A stretch of DNA of 11,963 nt from CAZKDV01 sp964551645 (lineage in GTDB: Bacteria; Bacteroidota; Bacteroidia; Bacteroidales; DTU049), in contig CAZKDV010000075.1 in assembly GCA_964551645.1 (NCBI GenBank), positions 1 to 11,963 of the forward strand. The letters are read 5' to 3'. The notes under the pieces were generated by a model that was not told the origin of the DNA, ran no database searches, and was given only the letters and a program-made list of their open reading frames with translations. Both the position numbers and the translations under genes were made by a program. How positions within the stretch are numbered: position 1 is the stretch's first letter; each line of letters starts with the position of its first letter. Of the stretch, positions 1-8,283 are shown piece by piece.

Positions 1-79
1 GTGGATATATGTTTTGGTTATTTATAATAAATATTTATTAGCAAATATTATAATAATTCCTAAAAAAGGAACACTTAAC
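1..79. other. AT-rich non-coding tail downstream of dtd
   Basis: No gene is seen. It contains a 5-bp stem ttcct/aggaa (57-61 and 67-71) just after the dtd stop and an AT-only dyad ttataata/tattataa (22-29 and 46-53). Either could help end the transcript, but both are weak and expected by chance in DNA this AT-rich. Confidence 0.35.
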
Positions 80-532
80 TTATTCCCTATTTTTACTATC
101 AATAAAAATAGTAACTGGACCCGAATTTGTTAATGACACATCCATCATAGCTCCAAATTGTCCGTGCAAAACATCTTTCCCTATTAATTGCGATAAAGAC
201 TTGATAAAGAACTCATAAAGAGGAAGTGCAAACGAAGGATTGGCGGCACGAATGTATGAAGGGCGATTACCTTTTTTGGTCATTGCATGTAAAGTAAACT
301 GACTTACAACTAAAATATCTGCATTAATATCTTTAACCGACAAATTCATTATCCCACTTTCATCATTAAAAATGCGTAATTGTGATATTTTACCAGTCAG
401 CCACTCAACATCTTGATGATTGTCTTCATGCTCTATTCCAAGCAAAACCACCAATCCTGCTTTAATATTAGCTATTTCACTATTTTCAACCGAAACAGAC
501 GCATTGCTAACTCTTTGTATTACAACCCTCAT
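80..532 (-). CDS. dtd: D-aminoacyl-tRNA deacylase (Dtd)
   Basis: Cytosolic proofreading enzyme that hydrolyses the ester bond of D-aminoacyl-tRNAs (and Gly-tRNA-Ala in this family), which frees the tRNA and keeps D-amino acids out of proteins. The 150-residue length is normal and the start MRVVIQRV is the family's usual N-terminus. Visible motifs are SQFTL at 77-81, with Thr80 at the position long used as an active-site marker, the GNRPSYIRAA stretch at 88-97, and NSGPVTI at 136-142, which carries the Gly-cis-Pro pair (138-139) that reaches into the partner subunit's active site and enforces chirality. It is the last gene of the string. Its start lies 6 bases after the rsgA stop, so translation is probably coupled to rsgA. 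No frameshift or odd residue is seen. The identification is secure from sequence motifs alone. Confidence 0.96.
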   Translation of the reverse strand: MRVVIQRVSNASVSVENSEIANIKAGLVVLLGIEHEDNHQDVEWLTGKISQLRIFNDESGIMNLSVKDINADILVVSQFTLHAMTKKGNRPSYIRAANPSFALPLYEFFIKSLSQLIGKDVLHGQFGAMMDVSLTNSGPVTIFIDSKNRE

Positions 533-538
533 ATCAAA

Positions 539-1489
539 TTACTTTTTTCTATCATACACATTGCTATCATCTTCAATATTTAACAACATATTCAAATAGT
601 TAGCATATCTACTATTATGAATTTTATTATTTTCAACTGCTTGACGCACAGCACAATTAGGTTCGTTAAAATGGGTGCAATTTGAAAATTTACATTCGGC
701 AATAAAAGGAACAAAATCGGGAAACCAATGTCCTAATTCCCAAGACTCAAAATCCACCAAGCCAAATTCTTTTATCCCCGGCGTATCAATTACGCTTGCG
801 CCAAAGCTCAAATCGTGCATCTCGGCAAAGGTAGTTGTATGTGTCCCTTTCTGATGATAAACTGAAATATCTCCTACTTTTAGTTTTAAACTGGGTTCTA
901 AGGTATTCAACACATGACTTTTGCCAACTCCTGAGTGTCCCGAAATCAAACTAACTTTATCCTTTAGAATATCTTTTAAAATATTCATATTTGTACCTTC
1001 TTTGGCAGACACACAAACAACTTTATACGAAGCCGCTTCATAAATTGCTTTATGTTTTTCAAGCACAGACATCATATCTTCATCATACAAATCAATTTTA
1101 TTATATACAATTACTGACGGAATATGATATGCTTCGGCAGTAATCAAAAATCTATCAATAAAACCTGTTGATGTTCGCGGATATGCAAGTGTAACCACAA
1201 GCACAGATTGGTCAATATTTGCGGCTATGATATGTGTACTTTTTGATGATTTAGTAGCTTTTCGGATAATACAATTCTTGCGATTTTCAATTTGAACAAT
1301 ATTTGGATGTTCGCTATCTTCTAAAAACGATATTCTAACTTTGTCTCCAACAGCAATAGGATTGGTTGATGCTATTTGTTTATTTCTAAAAATGCCTCTC
1401 AATCTTGCATCATACACATTACCACTTTCAGTTTTTATTTGATACCAACTTCCAGTAGATTTTATAACAGTTGCTATTTGTTCAGGCAT
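539..1489 (-). CDS. rsgA: Ribosome small-subunit GTPase RsgA (YjeQ/EngC)
   Basis: Circularly permuted GTPase that binds the immature 30S subunit and, on GTP hydrolysis, releases late assembly factors. The 316 residues show an N-terminal OB-fold (about 1-75), then the G motifs in permuted order: G4 NKID at 130-133, G5 SAKEG at 161-165, G1 GHSGVGKS at 184-191, the KGTHTTT switch I/G2 region at 214-220 and G3 DTPG at 235-238. A C-terminal zinc-binding segment follows, with Cys266, Cys271, His273 and Cys279 in the CxxxxCxHxxxxxC pattern. The P-loop is followed by His-Val where Ser/Thr-Leu is usual, a small variation. The gene sits 23 bases after moxR and 6 bases before dtd. Pairing of a ribosome-assembly GTPase with a tRNA-proofreading enzyme suggests co-expression as housekeeping translation genes; that is inference. 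Confidence 0.96.
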   Translation of the reverse strand: MPEQIATVIKSTGSWYQIKTESGNVYDARLRGIFRNKQIASTNPIAVGDKVRISFLEDSEHPNIVQIENRKNCIIRKATKSSKSTHIIAANIDQSVLVVTLAYPRTSTGFIDRFLITAEAYHIPSVIVYNKIDLYDEDMMSVLEKHKAIYEAASYKVVCVSAKEGTNMNILKDILKDKVSLISGHSGVGKSHVLNTLEPSLKLKVGDISVYHQKGTHTTTFAEMHDLSFGASVIDTPGIKEFGLVDFESWELGHWFPDFVPFIAECKFSNCTHFNEPNCAVRQAVENNKIHNSRYANYLNMLLNIEDDSNVYDRKK

Positions 1490-1512
1490 AACATTTTCAA
1501 TCTCAATAAAAG

Positions 1513-2493
1513 CTATTTATTGATGCTATTAATTATTTCAAGAACAATATCATTTGTTGAAATATTATCTGCTTCTGCTCTATAATTTCTCACAATACGA
1601 TGTCTCAATACAGAGGGTGCAATCTCAATCACATCATCAATATCGGGAGAATATTTTCCTCTAAGGGCGGCATGGCATTTTGCTCCAAGAACAAGATACT
1701 GCGAAGCTCTTGGTCCGGTTCCCCATGCTAAGTATTCTTTAGCAAATTGATGAGAAGTCTTATTGTGTGGGCGAGTATGTGTAGCAAGTGTAACTGCGTA
1801 ATTGTAAACATTGTCCGGAACAGGTATCTTTCTTATCAAATTCTGAAATTCAACTATCTCCGATTGAAAAAGAACAACGTTTGGTTCATGAAAATGCTCA
1901 GTTGTTGTTTGCTTGACAACATCAATTTCTTCTTGAAAACTAGGATAATCAAGCCACAAACTAAACATAAATCTATCAAGTTGTGCTTCAGGCAAAGGAT
2001 ATGTTCCTTCTTGTTCTATCGGATTTTGCGTTGCAAGCACAAAAAAAGGTTCTTCCAAAGAAATTGTATTTCCCGAAATTGTAACTTCTTTCTCTTGCAT
2101 TGCTTCTAATAGTGCAGATTGAGTTTTGGGAGGCGTTCTGTTAATTTCGTCAGCAAGAACTATATTTGCGAATATCGGACCTCTGATAAACTTAAAATTG
2201 CGTGTTTCATCAAGTATTTCACTACCTGTAATATCCGATGGCATTAAGTCAGGAGTAAACTGAATTCTATTAAACTTCAAACCCATAGATTTTGCTATGG
2301 TTGTAATTATTAAAGTTTTTGCCAAACCCGGCACTCCAATTAAAAGACAATGTCCTTTTGAAAAAATACTAATTAATATTTTTTGAATAATCTCATCTTG
2401 ACCTACAATAACTTTTGCAATTTCATTTTTTAATTCTGAATACTTTGCAGATAAAAAATCAAATGTCTGCAAATCATTTTTGTTCATTTCCAT
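1513..2493 (-). CDS. MoxR-family AAA+ ATPase
   Basis: Cytosolic AAA+ ATPase of the MoxR group, thought to act as a chaperone that remodels or activates partner proteins, often ones with von Willebrand A (VWA) domains. The 326 residues contain an N-terminal helix pair, Walker A GVPGLAKT at 53-60, Walker B IVLADEIN at 111-118 with Asp115-Glu116, sensor 1 ATQNP at 154-158, the LDRF segment at 172-175 and a sensor-2-like GPR at 260-262 in the C-terminal lid. All nucleotide-handling residues look intact. No signal peptide. In this phylum MoxR genes usually precede a DUF58 gene and VWA membrane proteins (the Bat cluster). Here the next gene is rsgA and the previous one, 25 bases away, is surA, so the usual partners are missing locally. 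Family call is firm; the substrate is unknown. Confidence 0.92.
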   Translation of the reverse strand: MEMNKNDLQTFDFLSAKYSELKNEIAKVIVGQDEIIQKILISIFSKGHCLLIGVPGLAKTLIITTIAKSMGLKFNRIQFTPDLMPSDITGSEILDETRNFKFIRGPIFANIVLADEINRTPPKTQSALLEAMQEKEVTISGNTISLEEPFFVLATQNPIEQEGTYPLPEAQLDRFMFSLWLDYPSFQEEIDVVKQTTTEHFHEPNVVLFQSEIVEFQNLIRKIPVPDNVYNYAVTLATHTRPHNKTSHQFAKEYLAWGTGPRASQYLVLGAKCHAALRGKYSPDIDDVIEIAPSVLRHRIVRNYRAEADNISTNDIVLEIINSINK

Positions 2494-2518
2494 ATCAAAA
2501 TCTTAATAGTAAAGCGTG

Positions 2519-3880
2519 TTAAAAATCAAATAAGAAAAGACAATTTTTGAATTTATCGTCAACTTTCATAAATATAAATTTATTCTTCTCATTTATCCAT
2601 TCCTTAATTTTCTCTTGTTTTTTATTTTCCAAAGCTAAATCGTGTATCAAAGCATAATCATCTTTCAAATTTGCTTTATGTGGAGAAGTTTTATTTGCAA
2701 CATAAATAATTCTATAAGCATCACTTCCTTCGGGTGTTTTGTAAAATAGCGGCTTTGTGTATTCACCTGTTTTCACATTTTCAAGAGCTATCAAAGTTGA
2801 GCCGTCAAGATGAGATGCAGCAAAAGTATTATCCATAGTGTATGAATTTATCATCATCGCCTTATTTTTTGATGTTTCTGCTTCTGAATACTTTGCCAAT
2901 GCTTCATCAAAAGTTATTATATTATTTGTCAGCATATCATAGATGCTATCAATATGTAACTTAGCTGTTTGAATTTCAAATAGAGAAGGTTTTAACTGCA
3001 TCAAAATATGTCTAGCATTAATAAGTTCACCACGGCGTTCGATAAGTTGAATCAAATGATATCCGGCTTTAGTTTCAATAATTGGTGAAATTTCGTTTGG
3101 TGTTTGCAGTCTAAATGCAGCAGCTTCAAATTCAGTAAACATATCTCCTCTTTCAAAAAAGCCCAATTCCCCACTTTTTTTTGCAGAATGTGTATCTTCT
3201 GAGTACAAAACAGCTAATGCAGAAAACTTGTCTCCTTTAATAATTCTATCCCTCAAATCTTCCATTTTTTTATAAATAGTCATTTTTTGTTCTTGGGTTA
3301 TTTCAGGTTTGACAACCAATTGATATAATTCAAATTCAAGTTCAACATCTGGAATTTCTTCTTCTGTTAAAGAATTATAAAATCTTTTTACTTCGGTTGG
3401 AGTAACCCTAACATCAGAAGTTATGTCTTGTTGCATTTTCTGCACCAACATTTGCTCTTGAATAAGCTCTCTGAACTCATCTTTAATTGAAGTTATGCTT
3501 TTGTTGTAATATTCCTCCAAGGCTTCTCTTGAACCAATTTGTGCAATAAAATACCTCATTCTTCTATCTAATTCGCTTTCAACATCATTATCACTCACGG
3601 CAACACTATCGTATTCGGCTTGTGCAAGCATTAATTTTTGCAACAGCAAGTCTTCCAAAATTTCACATCTCAAATTTTCTTTGTCTCCCGTATAAGATAA
3701 AGCTGCTTGCAAATAATGCGTTTCCAATTCTGAAAATAAAACGATGTGTTTTCCAACAACTGCAACAACTCCATCTATCAAAACCCCTTCGGATTGTGCT
3801 TTAATAGTGATTGAAGCACTCAAAAATATAATTAGAAAAAAAAGGTGTTTAATTTTATGTATTATTATCTGAATTTTCAT
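2519..3880 (-). CDS. SurA-like periplasmic peptidyl-prolyl isomerase/chaperone
   Basis: Exported foldase of the SurA type, which in other Gram-negatives escorts unfolded outer-membrane proteins across the periplasm to the BAM complex. The 453 residues start with a hydrophobic signal peptide (about 10-28) with likely cleavage after IKA (26-28), just before Gln29. A SurA N-terminal chaperone domain covers about 32-155. A first parvulin domain runs from about 185 to 282, ending with the typical GYHLIQL (273-279). A second parvulin-like domain (about 286-395) keeps the opening ARHILM but has lost the closing GYH motif, so it is probably non-catalytic. The C-terminus has WINEKN and a single Cys447, as I recall for SurA of this phylum. 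The gene is third in a run of three related exported proteins, 13 bases after the lipoprotein gene and 25 bases before moxR. Symbol withheld because a second candidate foldase lies beside it. Confidence 0.9.
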   Translation of the reverse strand: MKIQIIIHKIKHLFFLIIFLSASITIKAQSEGVLIDGVVAVVGKHIVLFSELETHYLQAALSYTGDKENLRCEILEDLLLQKLMLAQAEYDSVAVSDNDVESELDRRMRYFIAQIGSREALEEYYNKSITSIKDEFRELIQEQMLVQKMQQDITSDVRVTPTEVKRFYNSLTEEEIPDVELEFELYQLVVKPEITQEQKMTIYKKMEDLRDRIIKGDKFSALAVLYSEDTHSAKKSGELGFFERGDMFTEFEAAAFRLQTPNEISPIIETKAGYHLIQLIERRGELINARHILMQLKPSLFEIQTAKLHIDSIYDMLTNNIITFDEALAKYSEAETSKNKAMMINSYTMDNTFAASHLDGSTLIALENVKTGEYTKPLFYKTPEGSDAYRIIYVANKTSPHKANLKDDYALIHDLALENKKQEKIKEWINEKNKFIFMKVDDKFKNCLFLFDF

Positions 3881-3893
3881 TTGCTTTTTATAA

Positions 3894-4742
3894 TTAATTA
3901 AATATTTCTACATCTATTCTTTGTTCTGCTTGTCTTCTTAATTCAAGTTTTTTAGCCCTAATATTGTCGCTTTTTCTTTTTTGAAGCAATATATTTTTTA
4001 TTGATTCTTCTTCTAAAGCCAATGGAGACATTGTTCCTTTCATTTTAAAGTCAATACTTTTGAGAAAATACTTGTATTCTCCATCTTGAATAAAGACAAA
4101 GGAATTGCTATTTGCGAGTTCGTTTTTATGAGTTGTAGAAAGAGGAATTTCCTTAGCCAATTCATCATAGTATAACCAAGATTGAGTATCCAAAAAATAA
4201 TTAACGGCATAATGTTTACAAAATTGTTCTAACTCAGTGATATTTGGATTAGAAGTGTTGAGTAAATCAGTGGCTGTATTTACAAACGGAGAATTTGCGT
4301 TCAACTTGATGTATAGTATTCTAAGAATATCTGTCTGCAAAACAAATTCGTGTTGATTTTCATTATAGTATTCTTGAACTTCAGTCTTAGAAATGATTGA
4401 GTCTAATTCTTCGGACAAAATTTTCTTTTCCCATTCAAAAATTAATAAATTGTTTCTAAAGTCGTGAATTTTATCAGAGAAATCTTTTTCTTTACTACTC
4501 AACTTTTTATTTGCTTCTCTAACTATCAGTGCATTATCTATCCAATTTTGAATATACATAATGGCAAGTTCAATACTATCTTTTTCACTCAAACCACTTG
4601 GTATAATTGCTGAAATATCACTTTTATATAAATATTGGTTATATACCCTCGCAACAGGAGGATCTTGAACTGAATTTGAGCGTTTGCAAGAAACCAAAAA
4701 AGTAAATAAAATCAATAAAAAAAGAGTGGTCTTTCGTGGCAT
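3894..4742 (-). CDS. Putative lipoprotein with SurA-N-like domain, no recognisable PPIase domain
   Basis: Exact function unknown. The 282 residues begin with a lipoprotein signal: basic PRK, a hydrophobic run at 7-18, and the lipobox LVSC at 16-19, so Cys19 should be lipidated. The residues after it (KRSN) are not acidic, so there is no obvious surface-export signal and a periplasm-facing anchor is more likely. Residues 29-80 (VARVYNQYLYKSDI, then a helix with IQNWIDNALIVREA) resemble the start of the SurA/PpiC N-terminal domain, and 85-130 is a charged helical stretch with EVQEYYNEN. Neither the opening HIL nor the closing GYHII of a parvulin domain is visible. A charged helix ends the protein. 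Its start codon follows the upstream foldase stop with one base between (TAA G ATG), a strong sign of coupled translation. It may be a chaperone-only, membrane-tethered partner of its two neighbours; this is inference. Confidence 0.72.
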   Translation of the reverse strand: MPRKTTLFLLILFTFLVSCKRSNSVQDPPVARVYNQYLYKSDISAIIPSGLSEKDSIELAIMYIQNWIDNALIVREANKKLSSKEKDFSDKIHDFRNNLLIFEWEKKILSEELDSIISKTEVQEYYNENQHEFVLQTDILRILYIKLNANSPFVNTATDLLNTSNPNITELEQFCKHYAVNYFLDTQSWLYYDELAKEIPLSTTHKNELANSNSFVFIQDGEYKYFLKSIDFKMKGTMSPLALEEESIKNILLQKRKSDNIRAKKLELRRQAEQRIDVEIFN

Positions 4743-4743
4743 C

Positions 4744-6723
4744 TTAGTACAAAGTTTGTAGAATATCTTTTTTTACTTCCCATTGATATTTTGAGCGTAA
4801 TTCTTTAATCCACTCTTTTTCAAGATAGTTTTGATACTCGTTTGTAATTATACCTTTAATTTCTTTTAATGACTTCGGACTTGGTGGAAGAATTTCTTTA
4901 GTATAAATTACAATGTATTGTTCACCTTCTATTATTGGTTTGCTAATACCCACTTTCTCAATATTCTTAAAGTATTGATGTTCACTTTTAACAAAAATGC
5001 CAGAATCATCAAAAATTACTTGTTTTTCACTAGTATTATACTTTTCTTTAATTAATTTTGGGTCTAAAATATTCTTTCTTTTTTGTTTTTTCAATTCTTT
5101 AGTAACAAGTTTTGCTGTTTTTGCATCATTAACTTTAAAAATACTCCCCTCCACTCTTTCATCCCACATATAGTTATTTTTAATATTTTCATAATATGCT
5201 TTCAATCCTAAAGTATCTTTAACGGCTTTACTCCATACTTTCTTGTCGGTTAATTCAAACAACAAAATACCATCATGATATTCTTTCATTAGAGCAGCAA
5301 ATTGTGGATATTTATCTTCAAGATGTTCACTTTCGTACTCTATCATATTTTCTTGAACAAATTTATTGTATAAAGACTTAATAAATACCGATTTATCATC
5401 ATCTTTAGCCATCATTTGGTTCATTTCAATAAAAGATGCAAATTCTTGTTGATAAAATTCTGTATTTCCAATTTTAAATAAGGGTTCGTTCATTTTTCCT
5501 AAATACGATATATTCCAAGTGCCTTTGTAAATACTGTCGTTTATTAGGCTAAGTAGTTTATTGTATGACTCAGTAAACTCAACAAATTTATTCTCAACTT
5601 TCAAATTCTCAACTAATGCTTTGATAGCTAAGGTATATCTTTCATCACGAATAATTTTTGTTTTCAATTCATTTTTTGTGTCATCAAAAGAAGATACAAG
5701 TTTATTATCAATAAATTTAATAATGTGGTATCCGTAAGGAGTTAAAATAGGTTTTGAAATTTCTCCTTTTTGCATAGTATAAAATGGAGTAATAAAATCA
5801 GGAATCATTCTAAAAACACCGAACCATGGCAACGAACCACCTCTCATTGCACTTCCTTTGTCATCTGAATATTGTTGTGCAACATTTTCAAAAGTCTCTC
5901 CATTTTGAATCATCTCATACAATTTATTGGCATGTTTGTATATACTATCTTGTATTACTTTGTCTGCATCAGCTGGTAGAGTAATTAAAATATGTGCTGC
6001 ATTAATTCTTCCAAGTGAAGTTTTTTTATCAGTTAGCTTGATAATATGGTATCCATAATCTGTTCGTATAGGTTTAGATATTTGATTCAACTGCAAAGAA
6101 TATGCAGCATTTTCAAACTCATAAATCAAATCCATAGCTGTAAAGTATCCCAAATCGCCTTTATTGCCAGAAACTACGCTACCTTCTTGCTGTGTTCCCT
6201 TAGCAGACTCATCATCTGAATACTCTACGGCTAATGCTTCAAATGATTCTCCTTTTTGCAATCTATTATAAATTTGCTGTGCTTTTTTGTATGCCGCTAA
6301 TGTATCTGCTGGAGAAGCATTTTTTGAAACCGCAAACAAAATATGGCTTACCCTCAAATCATATTTCATTCTATTATATGTTTCAAGTATTAATTTGTCC
6401 AAAATCTCTGCTTTAGACAAATATGGTTGTGCTAATTGGTGTCTATATCCTGCTAATTCAGTTTGGAAATTTTGATTAGTATCCAATTTTAATTCCATTG
6501 CTTCAGCTACTTTTAATCTAAAATTTACAAATAGCTCAATATACTCTTCAAGTTCAGTTTTATTGATTTCTCTGTTAAGATTATTCTTATTGTAAATTGC
6601 CAGAAATTCTTCTGCTGTAATCACTTCGTCATTAATAATCAAAAGAGGTTTTGACAAATTTTGCGTAAAAGCTAACTGAGCTGCTATGAGGCAAATGCAG
6701 AACAAAAATAATATTCTTTTCAT
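4744..6723 (-). CDS. Exported peptidyl-prolyl isomerase with two parvulin domains
   Basis: Periplasmic rotamase/foldase of the PpiC/SurA class, expected to speed cis-trans isomerisation of prolyl bonds and chaperone exported proteins. The 659 residues start with a signal peptide (about 1-20) that ends AFT before Gln21. A short SurA-N-like region (about 25-115) follows. Parvulin 1 runs from about 124 to 231 (VSHILF, then GDLGYF at 189-194, then GYHIIKL at 224-230). Parvulin 2 runs from about 241 to 337 (AAHILI, GGSLPWFG at 295-302, GYHIIKF at 331-337). Both look complete. The final 300 residues are charged and helical, and end in a segment (about 520-645) that may be a worn third parvulin-like or dimerisation domain. 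It is longer than the SurA next door and its extra C-terminal part is unassigned. It lies 36 bases after guaB and 1 base before the lipoprotein gene. Confidence 0.9.
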   Translation of the reverse strand: MKRILFLFCICLIAAQLAFTQNLSKPLLIINDEVITAEEFLAIYNKNNLNREINKTELEEYIELFVNFRLKVAEAMELKLDTNQNFQTELAGYRHQLAQPYLSKAEILDKLILETYNRMKYDLRVSHILFAVSKNASPADTLAAYKKAQQIYNRLQKGESFEALAVEYSDDESAKGTQQEGSVVSGNKGDLGYFTAMDLIYEFENAAYSLQLNQISKPIRTDYGYHIIKLTDKKTSLGRINAAHILITLPADADKVIQDSIYKHANKLYEMIQNGETFENVAQQYSDDKGSAMRGGSLPWFGVFRMIPDFITPFYTMQKGEISKPILTPYGYHIIKFIDNKLVSSFDDTKNELKTKIIRDERYTLAIKALVENLKVENKFVEFTESYNKLLSLINDSIYKGTWNISYLGKMNEPLFKIGNTEFYQQEFASFIEMNQMMAKDDDKSVFIKSLYNKFVQENMIEYESEHLEDKYPQFAALMKEYHDGILLFELTDKKVWSKAVKDTLGLKAYYENIKNNYMWDERVEGSIFKVNDAKTAKLVTKELKKQKRKNILDPKLIKEKYNTSEKQVIFDDSGIFVKSEHQYFKNIEKVGISKPIIEGEQYIVIYTKEILPPSPKSLKEIKGIITNEYQNYLEKEWIKELRSKYQWEVKKDILQTLY

Positions 6724-6759
6724 ATCTATTAATATTGTGTTATATGTGTTTTTTATTAA

Positions 6760-8229
6760 TTATCTACTATAATTTGGGGCTTCTTTCACAATTGTAACAT
6801 CATGAGGATGGCTTTCAATCATGCCTGCATGTGTTATTTGAACAAATGATGCCATTTGCATTTTTTTAATTGTATTTGCTCCACAATAACCCATTCCTGC
6901 TTTCAAACCACCAACAAGTTGATGAACAACTTCAGATAATGTTCCTTTGTATGGTACTTTTCCGACAATTCCTTCGGGCACTAATTTATTTATATCGTCT
7001 TCCGCTTCTTGAAAATATCTATCTTTAGAACCTTGTTGCATTGCTTCAATACTACCCATTCCACGATAAATTTTATACTTTCTTCCTTCGTAAATAATGG
7101 CTTCTCCGGGTGCTTCTTCAACTCCGGCAAACATCGAACCTATCATAACCGAAGATGCTCCTGCTGCAATTGCTTTTGGAATATCTCCCGTATAGCGAAC
7201 ACCACCATCAGCGATAACTGGTACTCCGAATATCTTTGTTAATTCTGCCACTTTCAAAATAGCCGACAATTGCGGAACTCCAACACCTGCCACAACTCTT
7301 GTTGTGCAAATTGAACCCGGTCCAATTCCAACTTTTATTCCGTCAGCGCCAGCATCTATCAACATTTTTGCTGCTTCTTGAGTTGCAATATTTCCAACTA
7401 CAATATCAATATTTGAAAAATGTTTTTTATAAAGTTTCAAAGCCTCAACAACACCTTTTGAATGTCCGTGTGCAGTATCAATAACTATTGCATCAACGCC
7501 AGCTGCCACTAATTCTTTTGCTCGTTCAAAAGACGATTCTCCTACTCCGGTAGCAGCCGCAACTCTCAATCGTCCCATTGAATCTTTACAAGCATTGGGT
7601 CTTGCTTTAATTTTAATAATATCTTTATATGTTATCAAACCGATAAGTCTATAATCCTTATCTACTACTGGTAATTTTTCAATTTTATGTTGTTGCAAAA
7701 TATCTGCTGCCTTCTCAAAATCAGTAAATTCGGTAGTAGTAATAAGGTTTTCTTTGGTCATTGCATCTTCAACGCGTTTATCAATATCTTTCTCAAAACG
7801 CAAATCTCTATTTGTCAAAATACCAACTAACTTCCCACTATCATCTACTACAGGAATACCTCCAATTTTATATTCTTTCATCAATAACAAAGCATCTGCA
7901 ACTGTTCCATCCTTTTTTATTGTTACGGGATTAATTATCATTCCATTTTCTGCTCGCTTCACTTTCCTTACTTCATTTGCTTGCCGTTCAATACTCATAT
8001 TCTTATGTATAACACCTATCCCACCTTCTTGTGCAATAGCAATAGCCATCATAGAGTTTGTAACAGTATCCATGGCTGCCGATACAATAGGAATATTTAA
8101 TTGAATATTTTTTGAAAAAAATGTACTAATGTTGACATTTCTGGGAAGGACTTCGCTATACGCCGGTATTAACAATACATCATCATAAGTTAAACCAAGT
8201 CCAATAATTTTATCTGATTTATACTCCAT
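6760..8229 (-). CDS. guaB: Inosine-5'-monophosphate dehydrogenase
   Basis: Cytosolic enzyme that oxidises IMP to XMP with NAD+, the committed step towards GMP/GTP. The 489-residue length is typical. The TIM barrel is split by a Bateman pair of CBS domains (about 97-208), the usual site of purine-nucleotide control. Visible catalytic parts: DTAHGH at 251-256 for the cofactor side, the loop GIGPGSICTTR at 301-311 with nucleophile Cys308, phosphate-binding DGGVR at 341-345 and GSMFAG at 364-369, YRGMGS at 388-393, and the mobile flap KDRYFQ with Arg404-Tyr405. The start MEYKSDKIIGLGLTYDD fits the family. It is the first gene after a 308-base gap and so probably heads the gene string running to dtd. 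A large inverted repeat sits in its leader. Identification is secure. Confidence 0.98.
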   Translation of the reverse strand: MEYKSDKIIGLGLTYDDVLLIPAYSEVLPRNVNISTFFSKNIQLNIPIVSAAMDTVTNSMMAIAIAQEGGIGVIHKNMSIERQANEVRKVKRAENGMIINPVTIKKDGTVADALLLMKEYKIGGIPVVDDSGKLVGILTNRDLRFEKDIDKRVEDAMTKENLITTTEFTDFEKAADILQQHKIEKLPVVDKDYRLIGLITYKDIIKIKARPNACKDSMGRLRVAAATGVGESSFERAKELVAAGVDAIVIDTAHGHSKGVVEALKLYKKHFSNIDIVVGNIATQEAAKMLIDAGADGIKVGIGPGSICTTRVVAGVGVPQLSAILKVAELTKIFGVPVIADGGVRYTGDIPKAIAAGASSVMIGSMFAGVEEAPGEAIIYEGRKYKIYRGMGSIEAMQQGSKDRYFQEAEDDINKLVPEGIVGKVPYKGTLSEVVHQLVGGLKAGMGYCGANTIKKMQMASFVQITHAGMIESHPHDVTIVKEAPNYSR

Positions 8230-8246
8230 ACTATCATATTTCTTTG

Positions 8247-8254
8247 CAAAATTA
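8247..8254 (-). promoter_or_regulatory. Possible -7 promoter element for guaB
   Basis: On the minus strand this reads TAATTTTG, matching the Bacteroidota -7 consensus TAnnTTTG. No TTG/TTTG -33 element is found at the usual spacing of about 17-20 bases, and the implied leader would be only about 10 bases long. It is the only full match I found in the gap, but an 8-base AT-rich motif like this can occur by chance. Confidence 0.22.
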
Positions 8255-8283
8255 ATAAATTCATTTTTATTTTAGAGTAAAAG

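Noticed and set aside
22..53. AT-only dyad downstream of dtd as a terminator
   Set aside because: An A/T-only stem of 8 bp in DNA this AT-rich is expected by chance and would be unstable; kept only as a note on the region.
1376..2109. Plus-strand open frames of 69 and 120 residues inside rsgA/moxR
   Set aside because: They lie opposite well-identified genes, have low-complexity Phe/Cys/Asn-rich translations and no recognisable motif; they are shadows of the minus-strand genes.
7754..8104. 116-residue plus-strand open frame opposite the guaB CBS domains
   Set aside because: Composition (Ser/Ile/Phe/Thr-rich) follows from reading the antisense of guaB; no independent support such as a leader or homology.
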